Positions 40,517-48,013 of a stretch of DNA of 64,000 bases are shown here, one piece after another. The number at the start of each line of letters is the position of its first letter. The first letter of the stretch is position 1. The position numbers were made by a program, and so were the translations under genes. Location of the stretch: NCBI GenBank assembly GCA_018061755.1, contig JAGOTP010000001.1, positions 117,662 through 181,661 on the forward strand, in the 5' to 3' direction. Source of the stretch: Patescibacteria group bacterium. Its GTDB lineage: Bacteria; Patescibacteriota; Patescibacteriia; 2-12-FULL-60-25. A model generated the notes under the pieces. The model was not told the DNA's origin. It did not search any database and was given only the letters and a program-made list of their open reading frames with translations.

Positions 40517-40822
40517 ATGCCAATCAAATTGTTTGTCGGAGGCATCCCATACCGCACGAGTGAAGAAGAGCTCACCGCTCACTTCTCCCAGGCTGGTCAA
40601 GTGCTCTCCGTCTACATCCCGCTCGATCGTGAAACCCGCCGTCCACGCGGATTCGCCTTCGTCGAGATGGTTGATGACGCCGCTGCTGACAAAGCCATCG
40701 CTATGTTCCACGACACAGAGATGGGTGGTCGCCGCATCGTTGTTAACAAGGCCCGTCCGATGGAAGATCGTGGTGGTCGCGATGATCGCGCCCCTCGCCA
40801 AGATCGCCATCAGATGATGTAG
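40517..40822 (+). CDS. RRM-type RNA-binding protein
   Basis: 101 aa with a single RNA-recognition motif: RNP2 LFVGGI at residues 5-10 and RNP1 RGFAFVEM near 45, then a Gly/Arg/Asp-rich tail (EDRGGRDDRAPRQDRHQ). Resembles the small cyanobacterial/bacterial RNA-binding proteins linked to cold response or RNA localisation. The leader carries TTGACA (40394-40399) with an unclear -10. A strong bidirectional terminator follows the stop. Confidence 0.92.
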   Translation: MPIKLFVGGIPYRTSEEELTAHFSQAGQVLSVYIPLDRETRRPRGFAFVEMVDDAAADKAIAMFHDTEMGGRRIVVNKARPMEDRGGRDDRAPRQDRHQMM

Positions 40823-40839
40823 TCTTGCGACACAAGTCA

Positions 40840-40875
40840 AAAACGCCCCTGCACCGAATGGTGCAGGGGCGTTTT
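40840..40875. terminator. Strong terminator after the RRM gene
   Basis: AAAACGCCCCTGCACC / GGTGCAGGGGCGTTTT with a GAAT loop; works in both directions. The GCACC-loop-GGTGC core recurs in the terminators at 44.2 and 62.7 kb. Confidence 0.9.
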
Positions 40876-40968
40876 GCATGTAGCTTGTGCCTTTTATTAT
40901 TATCAGTTAACGTGCTATTCGCACCATCCAATAAGATCTTCACCCCCCCCACAAAGCGGAGGAATCTC

Positions 40969-41823
40969 ATGAAGCTCGCAAGGGTTTTCGCGGCACTGCT
41001 CTGGACCGTCCTTTCAAGCTGCTTCTTCTTCCTGTCGATGCTGCTCTGGGTCGTGATCAGCGTCTGTTCTCTGCTCCTGTTCATCGCGCCCAACCTGCAT
41101 TGGAGGATCTTCACTGGCATGCAGTCCCTGCTCGCGGTCGTCATCTTCTGGGGGTTGCGATACATCATCGGTCTGGTGATCAGATTCGAGACGGAAGGGT
41201 TCAATCCGTCTGACATTACGACTGTTCCCGTCGTGGTCTCGAACCATGTCTGGCTCGGTGATCCGGTCCTGATTTATCTCGCGCTCCGCCGCGTTGGTTG
41301 GAGGCTTATCAACTGGACGATGCGGCGCGATATGCTCTGGAACCCCTTCGGCTGGGCTGCGGCCTGGACGGGGTCAGCCTTCCTGGATCGAAAGAAGGGG
41401 GATCCGATAAGAGGTGAGAGGGATCTGGAACGGATCTTTCAGGCGGGACTTCGCTCCCTGAAGCGTGGACTCGCTCTCGTGGTCCTGCCGGAAGGAACGC
41501 GTCCTCGAGACGGATCTTCTTCAGACTCACCTTACAAGCATCTGGGGAAATTCCGTCCCCGGGGCACGGTCAAGGCTGCAGAAGCAATGGGGAAGCCTGC
41601 CTTTATCGTCATCTGTATGCACTGGAGCAAGACGGATCAGTCGGCTGTCTTGACGGGAGCGAAAACAAGTTTTGTGGAAGACGCAACTGCGCTCGTCAAT
41701 CGGTCGATCACGATTCGAGTACAGTCGATCCCTAAGGCTGACTGCCAAAACGTAGAGGCGCGGCTCGAAGCGATCGGATATGATATGGATCGGTGGCTCG
41801 ACAATCAGGAGGAAAATTTGTGA
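40969..41823 (+). CDS. PlsC-like 1-acyl-glycerol-3-phosphate acyltransferase
   Basis: Second acylation of glycerol-3-phosphate in phospholipid synthesis. 284 aa: two or three N-terminal membrane helices, the catalytic NHVWLGDP (HX4D) near residue 88, FLDRKKGDP near 135, and the substrate motif VLPEGTRPRD near 175. GGAGGAATCTC directly before the ATG is a textbook SD. GC and codon use are higher than in gatB next door and a run of eight C lies in the leader, as before the 7507 gene. It may have been acquired. A complete phospholipid pathway is not evident here, so host lyso-lipids may be substrates. Confidence 0.88.
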   Translation: MKLARVFAALLWTVLSSCFFFLSMLLWVVISVCSLLLFIAPNLHWRIFTGMQSLLAVVIFWGLRYIIGLVIRFETEGFNPSDITTVPVVVSNHVWLGDPVLIYLALRRVGWRLINWTMRRDMLWNPFGWAAAWTGSAFLDRKKGDPIRGERDLERIFQAGLRSLKRGLALVVLPEGTRPRDGSSSDSPYKHLGKFRPRGTVKAAEAMGKPAFIVICMHWSKTDQSAVLTGAKTSFVEDATALVNRSITIRVQSIPKADCQNVEARLEAIGYDMDRWLDNQEENL

Positions 41824-41884
41824 GCCCCGCGGCGACCTGCCTGTGGGGCCGCTGTTATTTTAGAGAGGAGTTTGAATCTTAGTT

Positions 41885-43420
41885 TTATACGCCGAACTGC
41901 TTCTTCAATTCCGCTTCAGCACTTTCTGGGTTGGCTTTTCCAGCGGATGCTTTCATGACTTGTCCGACGAACCATTTGAGGACGGGTAATTTTCCAGCTC
42001 GTACTTGGGCTGCCTGTTCTTCATTTTTTGCAATCACATCACCCACAATCTGTTCCAAGAACGCGCTATCTTGGACTTGGGCTAAGCCATGTTGTTCCAT
42101 GAGCTGCGTTGGACTGCTCTTTGTATCGAGCATGAGTCCCAAGAGCTTCAAGGCATTTGCTCCAGCTACCTTGCCTTTGTCGAGTAGACAGAGAAACTCA
42201 GCCATATTCTCGGGATCGAGCAGTCCGTGTGGCGTTTCAATTGAGCGTTCGGCAAGCAACGCGGCGAGCTTGTTGGTCATCCAGCTGCCAGCCAGTTTGG
42301 CGAGGCGTGTTCGGCTTTCTGTGAGCAATGTGCCACCATCTTTGCCAGTTGTGTCTGAAGTCTCGAGCCAGCCGCCGAGTTCACTCATCGTTTCTTCGAA
42401 AAAGCTGACCCACTGACGAGCGGTGAGGAAGGTCGCGTCTTGTTCGTTCACGCCATATTCTTCGTGTAGACGTACGCGAGCATTGGAGGGTGTTTCTGGC
42501 AGGCTTCGTCGTTCTTCTTCGATCCAAGCGGCGAGAGGGAGAGGTGGAAGATCTGGTTCGGGGAAGTAGCGATAGTCGGCTTCGGATTCTTTGACACGCT
42601 GTTCTACCGTCTTCTCTTCTTGATCGTTCCAGCCACGCGTTGTGGTGTGGGGGATGGTGCCTTGGGCGAAGAGTTCGCTCTGACGACCGATCTCAAACTG
42701 CAAGGCTCGTTCGACAGAACGGAACGAGTTCAAGTTCTTGATTTCCGTTTTGGGATTGAGCCCTTTGGCCTTTGGTTTTCCTTGTTCGTCGACTTCTATC
42801 AGCGAAATGTTGGCATCACAGCGCATCATGCCCTTTTCCATATCGGCATCTGAGGCACCAATGGTACGTAACAGAGCCTGGAGTTCTTGCAGGAAGATTT
42901 TGGCCTCCTGAGGAGAGCGGAAATCAGGACCGGTCACGATCTCTAAGAGAGGGGTACCGGCGCGATTGAAGTCGACGTAGGTGGCTTGTGAAGCGCCTTG
43001 GTGGACGTTCTTGGCGGCGTCTTCTTCCATGTGTGCACGCTCAATGTGAATCGAGAGCTGCTGCCGGTCTGGTGGGTTGTTTGGGACGTGAATCAGGAAG
43101 CGGCCGTGTCCAACGACCGGGTCTTTGTATTGGGTAATTTGATAGCCTTTAGGGAGGTCAGGATAGAAATAGTGCTTGCGATCGAAATAGGCCACGTCGG
43201 GGATGGCGGCATCTAGGGCGATGCCGACGCGTACGGCTTTGCGTACGGCTTCCTCGTTCAACATTGGCAAAACGCCTGGTTGACCCAAGCAGATGGCGCA
43301 AGTCGCACTGTTGGCTGGTGCGGTTTCATCAACCGACGGACAACGGCAAAAGAGTTTGCTTTTGGTTTTAAGGCGGACGTGGATTTCGAGGCCAATAACG
43401 GGCAAAAAAGCCATAGACAT
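41885..43420 (-). CDS. gatB: Asp-tRNA(Asn)/Glu-tRNA(Gln) amidotransferase subunit B
   Basis: Kinase/transfer subunit of GatCAB, which makes Gln-tRNA and/or Asn-tRNA by transamidation. 511 aa: VIGLEIHVRLKTKSKLFCRC, CLGQPGVLPMLN, FDRKHYFYPDLPKGYQITQY, the mid-protein SLIEVDEQGK region and the YqeY-like C-terminal tail ending AEAELKKQFGV. gatA and gatC are not in the window. The start region reads ATGTCTATGG, with TACGCT 9 bases upstream of the first ATG. Confidence 0.96.
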   Translation of the reverse strand: MSMAFLPVIGLEIHVRLKTKSKLFCRCPSVDETAPANSATCAICLGQPGVLPMLNEEAVRKAVRVGIALDAAIPDVAYFDRKHYFYPDLPKGYQITQYKDPVVGHGRFLIHVPNNPPDRQQLSIHIERAHMEEDAAKNVHQGASQATYVDFNRAGTPLLEIVTGPDFRSPQEAKIFLQELQALLRTIGASDADMEKGMMRCDANISLIEVDEQGKPKAKGLNPKTEIKNLNSFRSVERALQFEIGRQSELFAQGTIPHTTTRGWNDQEEKTVEQRVKESEADYRYFPEPDLPPLPLAAWIEEERRSLPETPSNARVRLHEEYGVNEQDATFLTARQWVSFFEETMSELGGWLETSDTTGKDGGTLLTESRTRLAKLAGSWMTNKLAALLAERSIETPHGLLDPENMAEFLCLLDKGKVAGANALKLLGLMLDTKSSPTQLMEQHGLAQVQDSAFLEQIVGDVIAKNEEQAAQVRAGKLPVLKWFVGQVMKASAGKANPESAEAELKKQFGV

Positions 43421-43459
43421 ATAGGTCTAAGCGTAGCTCGCTAAACGCTAATTGTCGAG

Positions 43460-44224
43460 TTAACGCGTCCGTTTCAATTCAAGGTAAAGCGTGACCATCA
43501 AATGGGTCAGGAAAGGGACGATGATGACGAGTGGGAGGGTGTTGATGACGCTGAGGGCTCCACTGGCAACTTGAGCTGACGGTGGGCCAAGGACGGTCCA
43601 GTTCATGAAGCCCACCGGAGTCGTTAGGAGGGATGGGCGATAGCCAGCGATTAGGCCGACCAAGACCTCGATCACAGAACTCGCAAGCATGCTCACGACC
43701 AACAGAACGAAGCCAGGTAGTACTAAGCGGCCTAAAATGCCCCACCAGCGACCTTTGACGAGTTCGGCGGAACGGGCCAGAGCTTGGCGGCCGGTAAGCC
43801 CTTCATCAAGAAAAACATAGCCAGCAAACGCAAAGGCTATTGTCATCCAGATACCTGGAAGAACAAAAGCGAGTGTTCCACCGGCGACGGCCAACCCGCT
43901 CAGAATACTGATTAGCAGAAACGAACCCAGCATTGCCGTTGTCACAAGTCGTGATTTTTTGCCTTGACGTTCAGCAAGAATCTTCGAACTCAGGCGCATG
44001 CCAATCCAGGTGTTGGCGACGATCTGTAAGAGCACGATATCAACGACGCGAAGTGCGAGTCGAAACGCCTCCGGAACATAGAACGAGATGAGGGCCAGAC
44101 CAAACGACAAGAGGGCGAGCCAGAGGAACCCCATGGATTCTTTCAGGTCGGATTTGAGATGGGTTTTGCCTTCATGCCAGGTGTGGGCAAAGACTTCGGA
44201 AGGGGAAAGGAGCGGCTGGGCCAT
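43460..44224 (-). CDS. Polytopic membrane protein, paralogue A
   Basis: 254 aa, about six helices. It shares with the neighbour at 44295-45071 the block LPGIW...AFAFAGYVFLDEGLTGRQALARSAELVKGRWW. This family, common in Patescibacteria, resembles the membrane part of glycerophosphoryl-diester phosphodiesterase-like proteins but lacks any catalytic domain. Function unknown. Tandem placement suggests gene duplication. Confidence 0.8.
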   Translation of the reverse strand: MAQPLLSPSEVFAHTWHEGKTHLKSDLKESMGFLWLALLSFGLALISFYVPEAFRLALRVVDIVLLQIVANTWIGMRLSSKILAERQGKKSRLVTTAMLGSFLLISILSGLAVAGGTLAFVLPGIWMTIAFAFAGYVFLDEGLTGRQALARSAELVKGRWWGILGRLVLPGFVLLVVSMLASSVIEVLVGLIAGYRPSLLTTPVGFMNWTVLGPPSAQVASGALSVINTLPLVIIVPFLTHLMVTLYLELKRTR

Positions 44225-44250
44225 AGATGAGACTAGTGTAGCACAGGAAC

Positions 44251-44285
44251 AAAAAACCCTGCACCGGGATGGTGCAGGGTTTTTT
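44251..44285. terminator. Bidirectional terminator between the paralogues
   Basis: AAAAAACCCTGCACC / GGTGCAGGGTTTTTT with a 5-base loop. Confidence 0.88.
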
Positions 44286-44294
44286 GTATGTGAT

Positions 44295-45071
44295 CTAACG
44301 TGAGGCTTTGAGTGAGTGGAAGAGTTTCGCTTGGACGACTTGCGCCAGACCCGTTGCGACCAAAGACAAACCCAAGTTCACAATGAGGGCGGCGATGAAC
44401 AAGATACCAGCGGCGATCAAGATAGGGAGGCTGCCACCGCTCAAAGCTGGTGAGCCGCCTTCAGAGAAGCGCATCATGGCTCCCGCACCACCAACGGCAA
44501 GCAGGATGATAGGAATGATAAATGTCGCAAAGGAGATGAGACCAATGATGGCTTGAAAGACGATCGAAGGCAGAAGCAGGCGCCAGAGGGTTTTCCACCA
44601 GCGACCTTTGACGAGTTCAAGCGAGCGACCGACAGCATTCGTTCCGCCCTGACCTTCTTCAAGATAGGCAGCGAAGGAGAAGGCGCTGGCAACACGAAAC
44701 CAGATACCAGGCAAGATGAGCAGGATGAAGCCACCTAAGCTTCCGAGAGCGACGATAATCCCGACGATACAGACAGGGAGAAACAGCTGGCTAATAGATT
44801 TCTCTGCCGTCGCCTGAGTGACGTTGCCATCAGCGTGCAAGACATAACGCATAGCGTGCACCGTGACGAGAATGCTGCCGATGAGCAGTACCGCGAGGCC
44901 GAGTAAGGTCAGCCATTCAATTTTCATTGCAACTCCGCCGAAGTAGAGGGCGAAATAGACGACCATGACCGGCACGAGCCAGGCATTCCGTTTGACGATG
45001 GTTTTCCAGTCTTTACTGAAAAAATTCCAGGATTCAGTGATCAGATCTGAGATAGAAATGAGGGTATTCAT
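44295..45071 (-). CDS. Polytopic membrane protein, paralogue B
   Basis: 258 aa, about six helices, paralogous to 43460-44224 through LPGIWFRVASAFSFAAYLEEGQGG followed by RSLELVKGRWWKTL. The C-terminal half has long hydrophobic segments (GLISFATFIIPIILLAVGGAGAMM; LPILIAAGILFIAALIVNLGLSL) split by a Gly/Ser loop. It follows folA after 30 bases and may be read through from the nucleotide operon or use CATACC as its own -10. Confidence 0.8.
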   Translation of the reverse strand: MNTLISISDLITESWNFFSKDWKTIVKRNAWLVPVMVVYFALYFGGVAMKIEWLTLLGLAVLLIGSILVTVHAMRYVLHADGNVTQATAEKSISQLFLPVCIVGIIVALGSLGGFILLILPGIWFRVASAFSFAAYLEEGQGGTNAVGRSLELVKGRWWKTLWRLLLPSIVFQAIIGLISFATFIIPIILLAVGGAGAMMRFSEGGSPALSGGSLPILIAAGILFIAALIVNLGLSLVATGLAQVVQAKLFHSLKASR

Positions 45072-45100
45072 AGGTTACGGGTATGATAGAGCATTTTGGG

Positions 45101-45583
45101 TCAGGGGGATAGGTTGTGGCGATAGGTCACGAAAGTGAAGCCAGAATGCTGGTCTTTTCCCACGAGATGCCACGTTTCTGGGTCAATCGTTGGGAAATAG
45201 GTGTCGCCAAGGACGGTCTGATCCACTTCGGTGATGTAGAGCGTATCAACGAGTTCAATTGCCTCCTGGTAGATTTGTCCGCCTCCAATGATGCAAATAT
45301 CTTGCTCGCGATGAGCATGAATCGCTTCGTTCAGGGACGCATAGCACAAAACACCGTCCGGTAGATGATAATCGGTTTGTCGCGTGATCACGATGTTGGT
45401 CCGTCCGGGGAGTGGTTGGACATCTGAAGGAAGGGATTCCCAGGTTTTGCGTCCCATGACCACGATCTTTCCCAACGTTAATTGTTTGAAGCGAGCTAGG
45501 TCTTCTGGGAGATGCCAAGGAAGACGGCCATCTTTTCCAATACAACCGTTTTTAGAAACGGCGGCGATGAGGCAGAGGGGCAT
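45101..45583 (-). CDS. folA: Dihydrofolate reductase
   Basis: Regenerates tetrahydrofolate for thymidylate synthesis. 160 aa: LIAAVSKNGCIGKDGRLPWHLPEDL with the catalytic acid region, VVMGRKTWESLP, ICIIGGGQIYQEAI and LYITEVDQTVLGDTYFP. All DHFR signatures are in place and the length is normal. It starts 4 bases after thyA, so the two are one operon. Confidence 0.96.
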   Translation of the reverse strand: MPLCLIAAVSKNGCIGKDGRLPWHLPEDLARFKQLTLGKIVVMGRKTWESLPSDVQPLPGRTNIVITRQTDYHLPDGVLCYASLNEAIHAHREQDICIIGGGQIYQEAIELVDTLYITEVDQTVLGDTYFPTIDPETWHLVGKDQHSGFTFVTYRHNLSP

Positions 45584-45587
45584 GATG

Positions 45588-46460
45588 TTAGACAGCTATT
45601 TCGAAGGAGATTTTTGGGAAATGTTCGTAGCCTTCGATGGTTGAATCTTCCGCCTTCCAGTCGAGAATGGATGTGAAATTGGGAGTTATGATCTTAGGAA
45701 GGGGGTAGTGGTCTGGATCTCGCTCTAGTTGCGTCTTAATTCCTTCCAAATGGTTCACATAAATGTGGGTATCAGCCAAGAAGCCTACTAATTTTCCTTC
45801 CTGTAGATTCGCTTCTTTGGCGAAGAGATGGAGTAGAAGCGCATAACTTGCGATGTTGAACGGCAGACCGAGGGCAGTATCGACGGATCGTTGATTCCAA
45901 AGAAGGTTGAGTTTGCCGTTAATGACGGTGATTTGAAAACCATAATGACAAGGTGGAAGACCCATTTCACCGAGCATACAAGGGTTCCAGGCGGATACGA
46001 TCATACGACGATCATTTGGATTTTTCTTTAGTGTCTCGATGACTTTTGCGATTTGGTCAACACCTTGTCCTTCGTATGATTGGTCGCAGCCCTGATAGGG
46101 GGCGTTGAAGTGTCGCCATTGAAAACCATAAATTGCTCCTAAATCGCGTTCCTCTTTCATGCGCTTTTTTGATTCCTCATCATTTCCGTAGGGAGCTTTT
46201 TTTGGATAAGCCCATTCATCCCAGATGTGATTGCCGCGTTCCTGCAACCAGGTCTTGTCAGATAATCCCTTGAGGAAGAATTCGAGTTCACTGGCGACAA
46301 GTTTGAAAGGTACGGATTTTGTGGTCAGCAAAGGAAAGCCCTTGGCCATATCGTGTTCAAACATGGTGCCAGCGATGGCGATTGTATCAACGCCGGTGCG
46401 ATTTTCCTTGCGCTCACCGGTGTCCAAGATACGTTGCAGAATATCGTGATACTGTTTCAT
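45588..46460 (-). CDS. thyA: Thymidylate synthase ThyA
   Basis: Converts dUMP to dTMP using methylene-tetrahydrofolate. 290 aa: NRTGVDTIAIAGTMFEHD, the active-site MGLPPCHYGFQ with the nucleophilic Cys, LWNQRSVDTALGLPFNIASYALL and HIYVNHLEGIKTQLER. The dUMP supply can come from the dCTP deaminase at 10-11 kb. Sits upstream of folA, with the membrane protein and kinase genes just upstream on the same strand. Confidence 0.96.
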   Translation of the reverse strand: MKQYHDILQRILDTGERKENRTGVDTIAIAGTMFEHDMAKGFPLLTTKSVPFKLVASELEFFLKGLSDKTWLQERGNHIWDEWAYPKKAPYGNDEESKKRMKEERDLGAIYGFQWRHFNAPYQGCDQSYEGQGVDQIAKVIETLKKNPNDRRMIVSAWNPCMLGEMGLPPCHYGFQITVINGKLNLLWNQRSVDTALGLPFNIASYALLLHLFAKEANLQEGKLVGFLADTHIYVNHLEGIKTQLERDPDHYPLPKIITPNFTSILDWKAEDSTIEGYEHFPKISFEIAV

Positions 46461-46476
46461 AGTCTAGGGGAAAAAA

Positions 46477-46935
46477 TTAGCGGACTGCGAATGGAAGATT
46501 GCTCAATATGAGAACCATAACTAATCCTAAAAAGAACCAAGTGACAAGAGAAGAGGCAAAAGCACTTGCTGTGAAGTATCTTCGCCAAGATTGAGTGTAG
46601 AAAGGGCGATCTCGATAACGTTTATCTAAGAACGCACTTGCGAGGCCAACCAAGATCCACCAGATCAAGAGGAAACCGAGGCAGGTAAGAAAGGCTGCTC
46701 GTGGGAAGTTGCTGAATATCTTCAGAATGTCTCGGCTGATTTGAGGGTCTATGACATAGGCGGGGAGAACGAAAGGCAGAAATAGGCTCAGGAGTGACAA
46801 TATCGGAATATATTCAAATAATTCTCCTTTTCCGATGACGGTGAGAATCAACCAAGACAGAATGAGAGCAACTACATAGCAGACGATATTCGTTGCCCAG
46901 CCAGAGATCCAGGCGTGTAACCTCGGATGCTTCAT
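46477..46935 (-). CDS. Unrecognised membrane protein in the thyA operon
   Basis: 152 aa with four predicted helices: IVCYVVALILSWLILTVIG, ILSLLSLFLPFVLPAYVI, AAFLTCLGFLLIWWILVGLASAF and SSLVTWFFLGLVMVLILSNL. Its start overlaps the stop of the upstream kinase (ATGA), and thyA follows after 16 bases. Function unknown; operon position gives no clear clue. Confidence 0.78.
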   Translation of the reverse strand: MKHPRLHAWISGWATNIVCYVVALILSWLILTVIGKGELFEYIPILSLLSLFLPFVLPAYVIDPQISRDILKIFSNFPRAAFLTCLGFLLIWWILVGLASAFLDKRYRDRPFYTQSWRRYFTASAFASSLVTWFFLGLVMVLILSNLPFAVR

Positions 46936-47513
46936 GTCGCGAGACTTGCTTGATGCGCTTCGTAGCCCAGTTCTTTCATCATCGCTTTCACTTGTTCCTC
47001 AAGTTCAACTGACGTTTTGCTGTTATCAAGCTTTTTCCATGCCCGTTCCATGACAAGAGGAATCGTGACTTCGGTTGGGGCGTTATCTTGGGCCACGAAG
47101 TCTTGCCAGGTCATATGTTGTTCGCCACTTTTTTCTCCACGTTTCTTCATGCGCTCGTAGCGAAGTTCGCCTGAGACTTCGATAGACACGAGTTTGAAGA
47201 AGGGGAGCGGTTCGAGAGCCACTATGTCTTCTGGGCGACGAATACCGTCGATCACGACGAGCGGACTGGAAGAGAGAACCGCATCTTTTTCGATGGCATA
47301 GGACAAGACATCTTCGCCGAAGGTCGTACGTAAAGCGTTCGACAGAGCGATGAAGTTGTCGCGTGAACGTTCGATATGGAGACGCGTCAGAATATCGCCT
47401 AACACAGCGCTAAAGCGTGAATAAGCGGCGCCGTATTGATGAATCAAGATATCGGCGACCGTTCCTTTCCCACAGCCTGATTGTCCGACAAGTCCGATGA
47501 TATGGTTCGGCAT
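46932..47513 (-). CDS. P-loop nucleotide kinase, probable dNMP kinase-like
   Basis: 193 aa. Walker A IGLVGQSGCGKGTVADIL at the start, then SNALRTTFGEDVLSYAIEKD, the acidic VVIDGIRRPEDIVAL, and a lid-like RMKKRGEKSGEQHMTWQDF. The pattern resembles the dephospho-CoA kinase/dNMP kinase group (AAA_18 style). Its place at the head of a thyA-folA operon favours a deoxynucleotide (dTMP) kinase, but this is inference from context; dephospho-CoA kinase is the main alternative. Confidence 0.72.
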   Translation of the reverse strand: MPNHIIGLVGQSGCGKGTVADILIHQYGAAYSRFSAVLGDILTRLHIERSRDNFIALSNALRTTFGEDVLSYAIEKDAVLSSSPLVVIDGIRRPEDIVALEPLPFFKLVSIEVSGELRYERMKKRGEKSGEQHMTWQDFVAQDNAPTEVTIPLVMERAWKKLDNSKTSVELEEQVKAMMKELGYEAHQASLAT

Positions 47514-47631
47514 ACGCTTCGAGGGTACCCGCTCCTCTTTCGAGTGTCGACCAAAGTTATCCGCAGCATCTCCCGAACATCCAGATAATCGTGTATAATT
47601 TCAAAGCTGAATTCATTTAACATTTACGTTT

Positions 47632-47967
47632 ATGGCACTTCCTCTCAAAAAGAAAGCCTCGCACGTTGGAGCCGGTTTGGCTGCTGGTGCAATTCTTGGT
47701 TTGGCAGCTGGTTTGTTTTTGCAGTCACGCAAGGGCAAAGAATTGACCAAGGATGCTGAGAAAAAAGCCAAGATGTTGCAGAAGCAAGTTATGAAGAAGC
47801 TCGAAGCCGCTGGCGAAATGTCCAAGGAAAAGTATACGGAAATGGTTGACCAGGTCGTTGAGTTCTATCAGAAGAGCAAGGATGTGGCTGTGAAGGAAGC
47901 TCCACAGGTCCGCAAGTATTTGTTGGGACGCTGGAACGAAGTGAAGGGGTATTTGGACAAGGAGTAA
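47632..47967 (+). CDS. YtxH-domain protein
   Basis: 111 aa. A Gly/Ala-rich membrane helix (VGAGLAAGAILGLAAGLFLQSRKGKEL) typical of YtxH is followed by a long amphipathic Lys/Glu helix. YtxH-like proteins are stress-linked small membrane proteins of unknown function. TATAAT lies about 40 bases upstream. Confidence 0.82.
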   Translation: MALPLKKKASHVGAGLAAGAILGLAAGLFLQSRKGKELTKDAEKKAKMLQKQVMKKLEAAGEMSKEKYTEMVDQVVEFYQKSKDVAVKEAPQVRKYLLGRWNEVKGYLDKE

Positions 47968-47979
47968 TCTCAGAACAGC

Positions 47980-48009
47980 ACAAAAATGAGCCAGATGGCT
48001 CATTTTTGT
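47980..48009. terminator. Bidirectional terminator between YtxH and clpB
   Basis: ACAAAAATGAGCC / GGCTCATTTTTGT, 13-bp stem with a 4-base loop between convergent genes. Confidence 0.9.
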
Positions 48010-48013
48010 TTAT

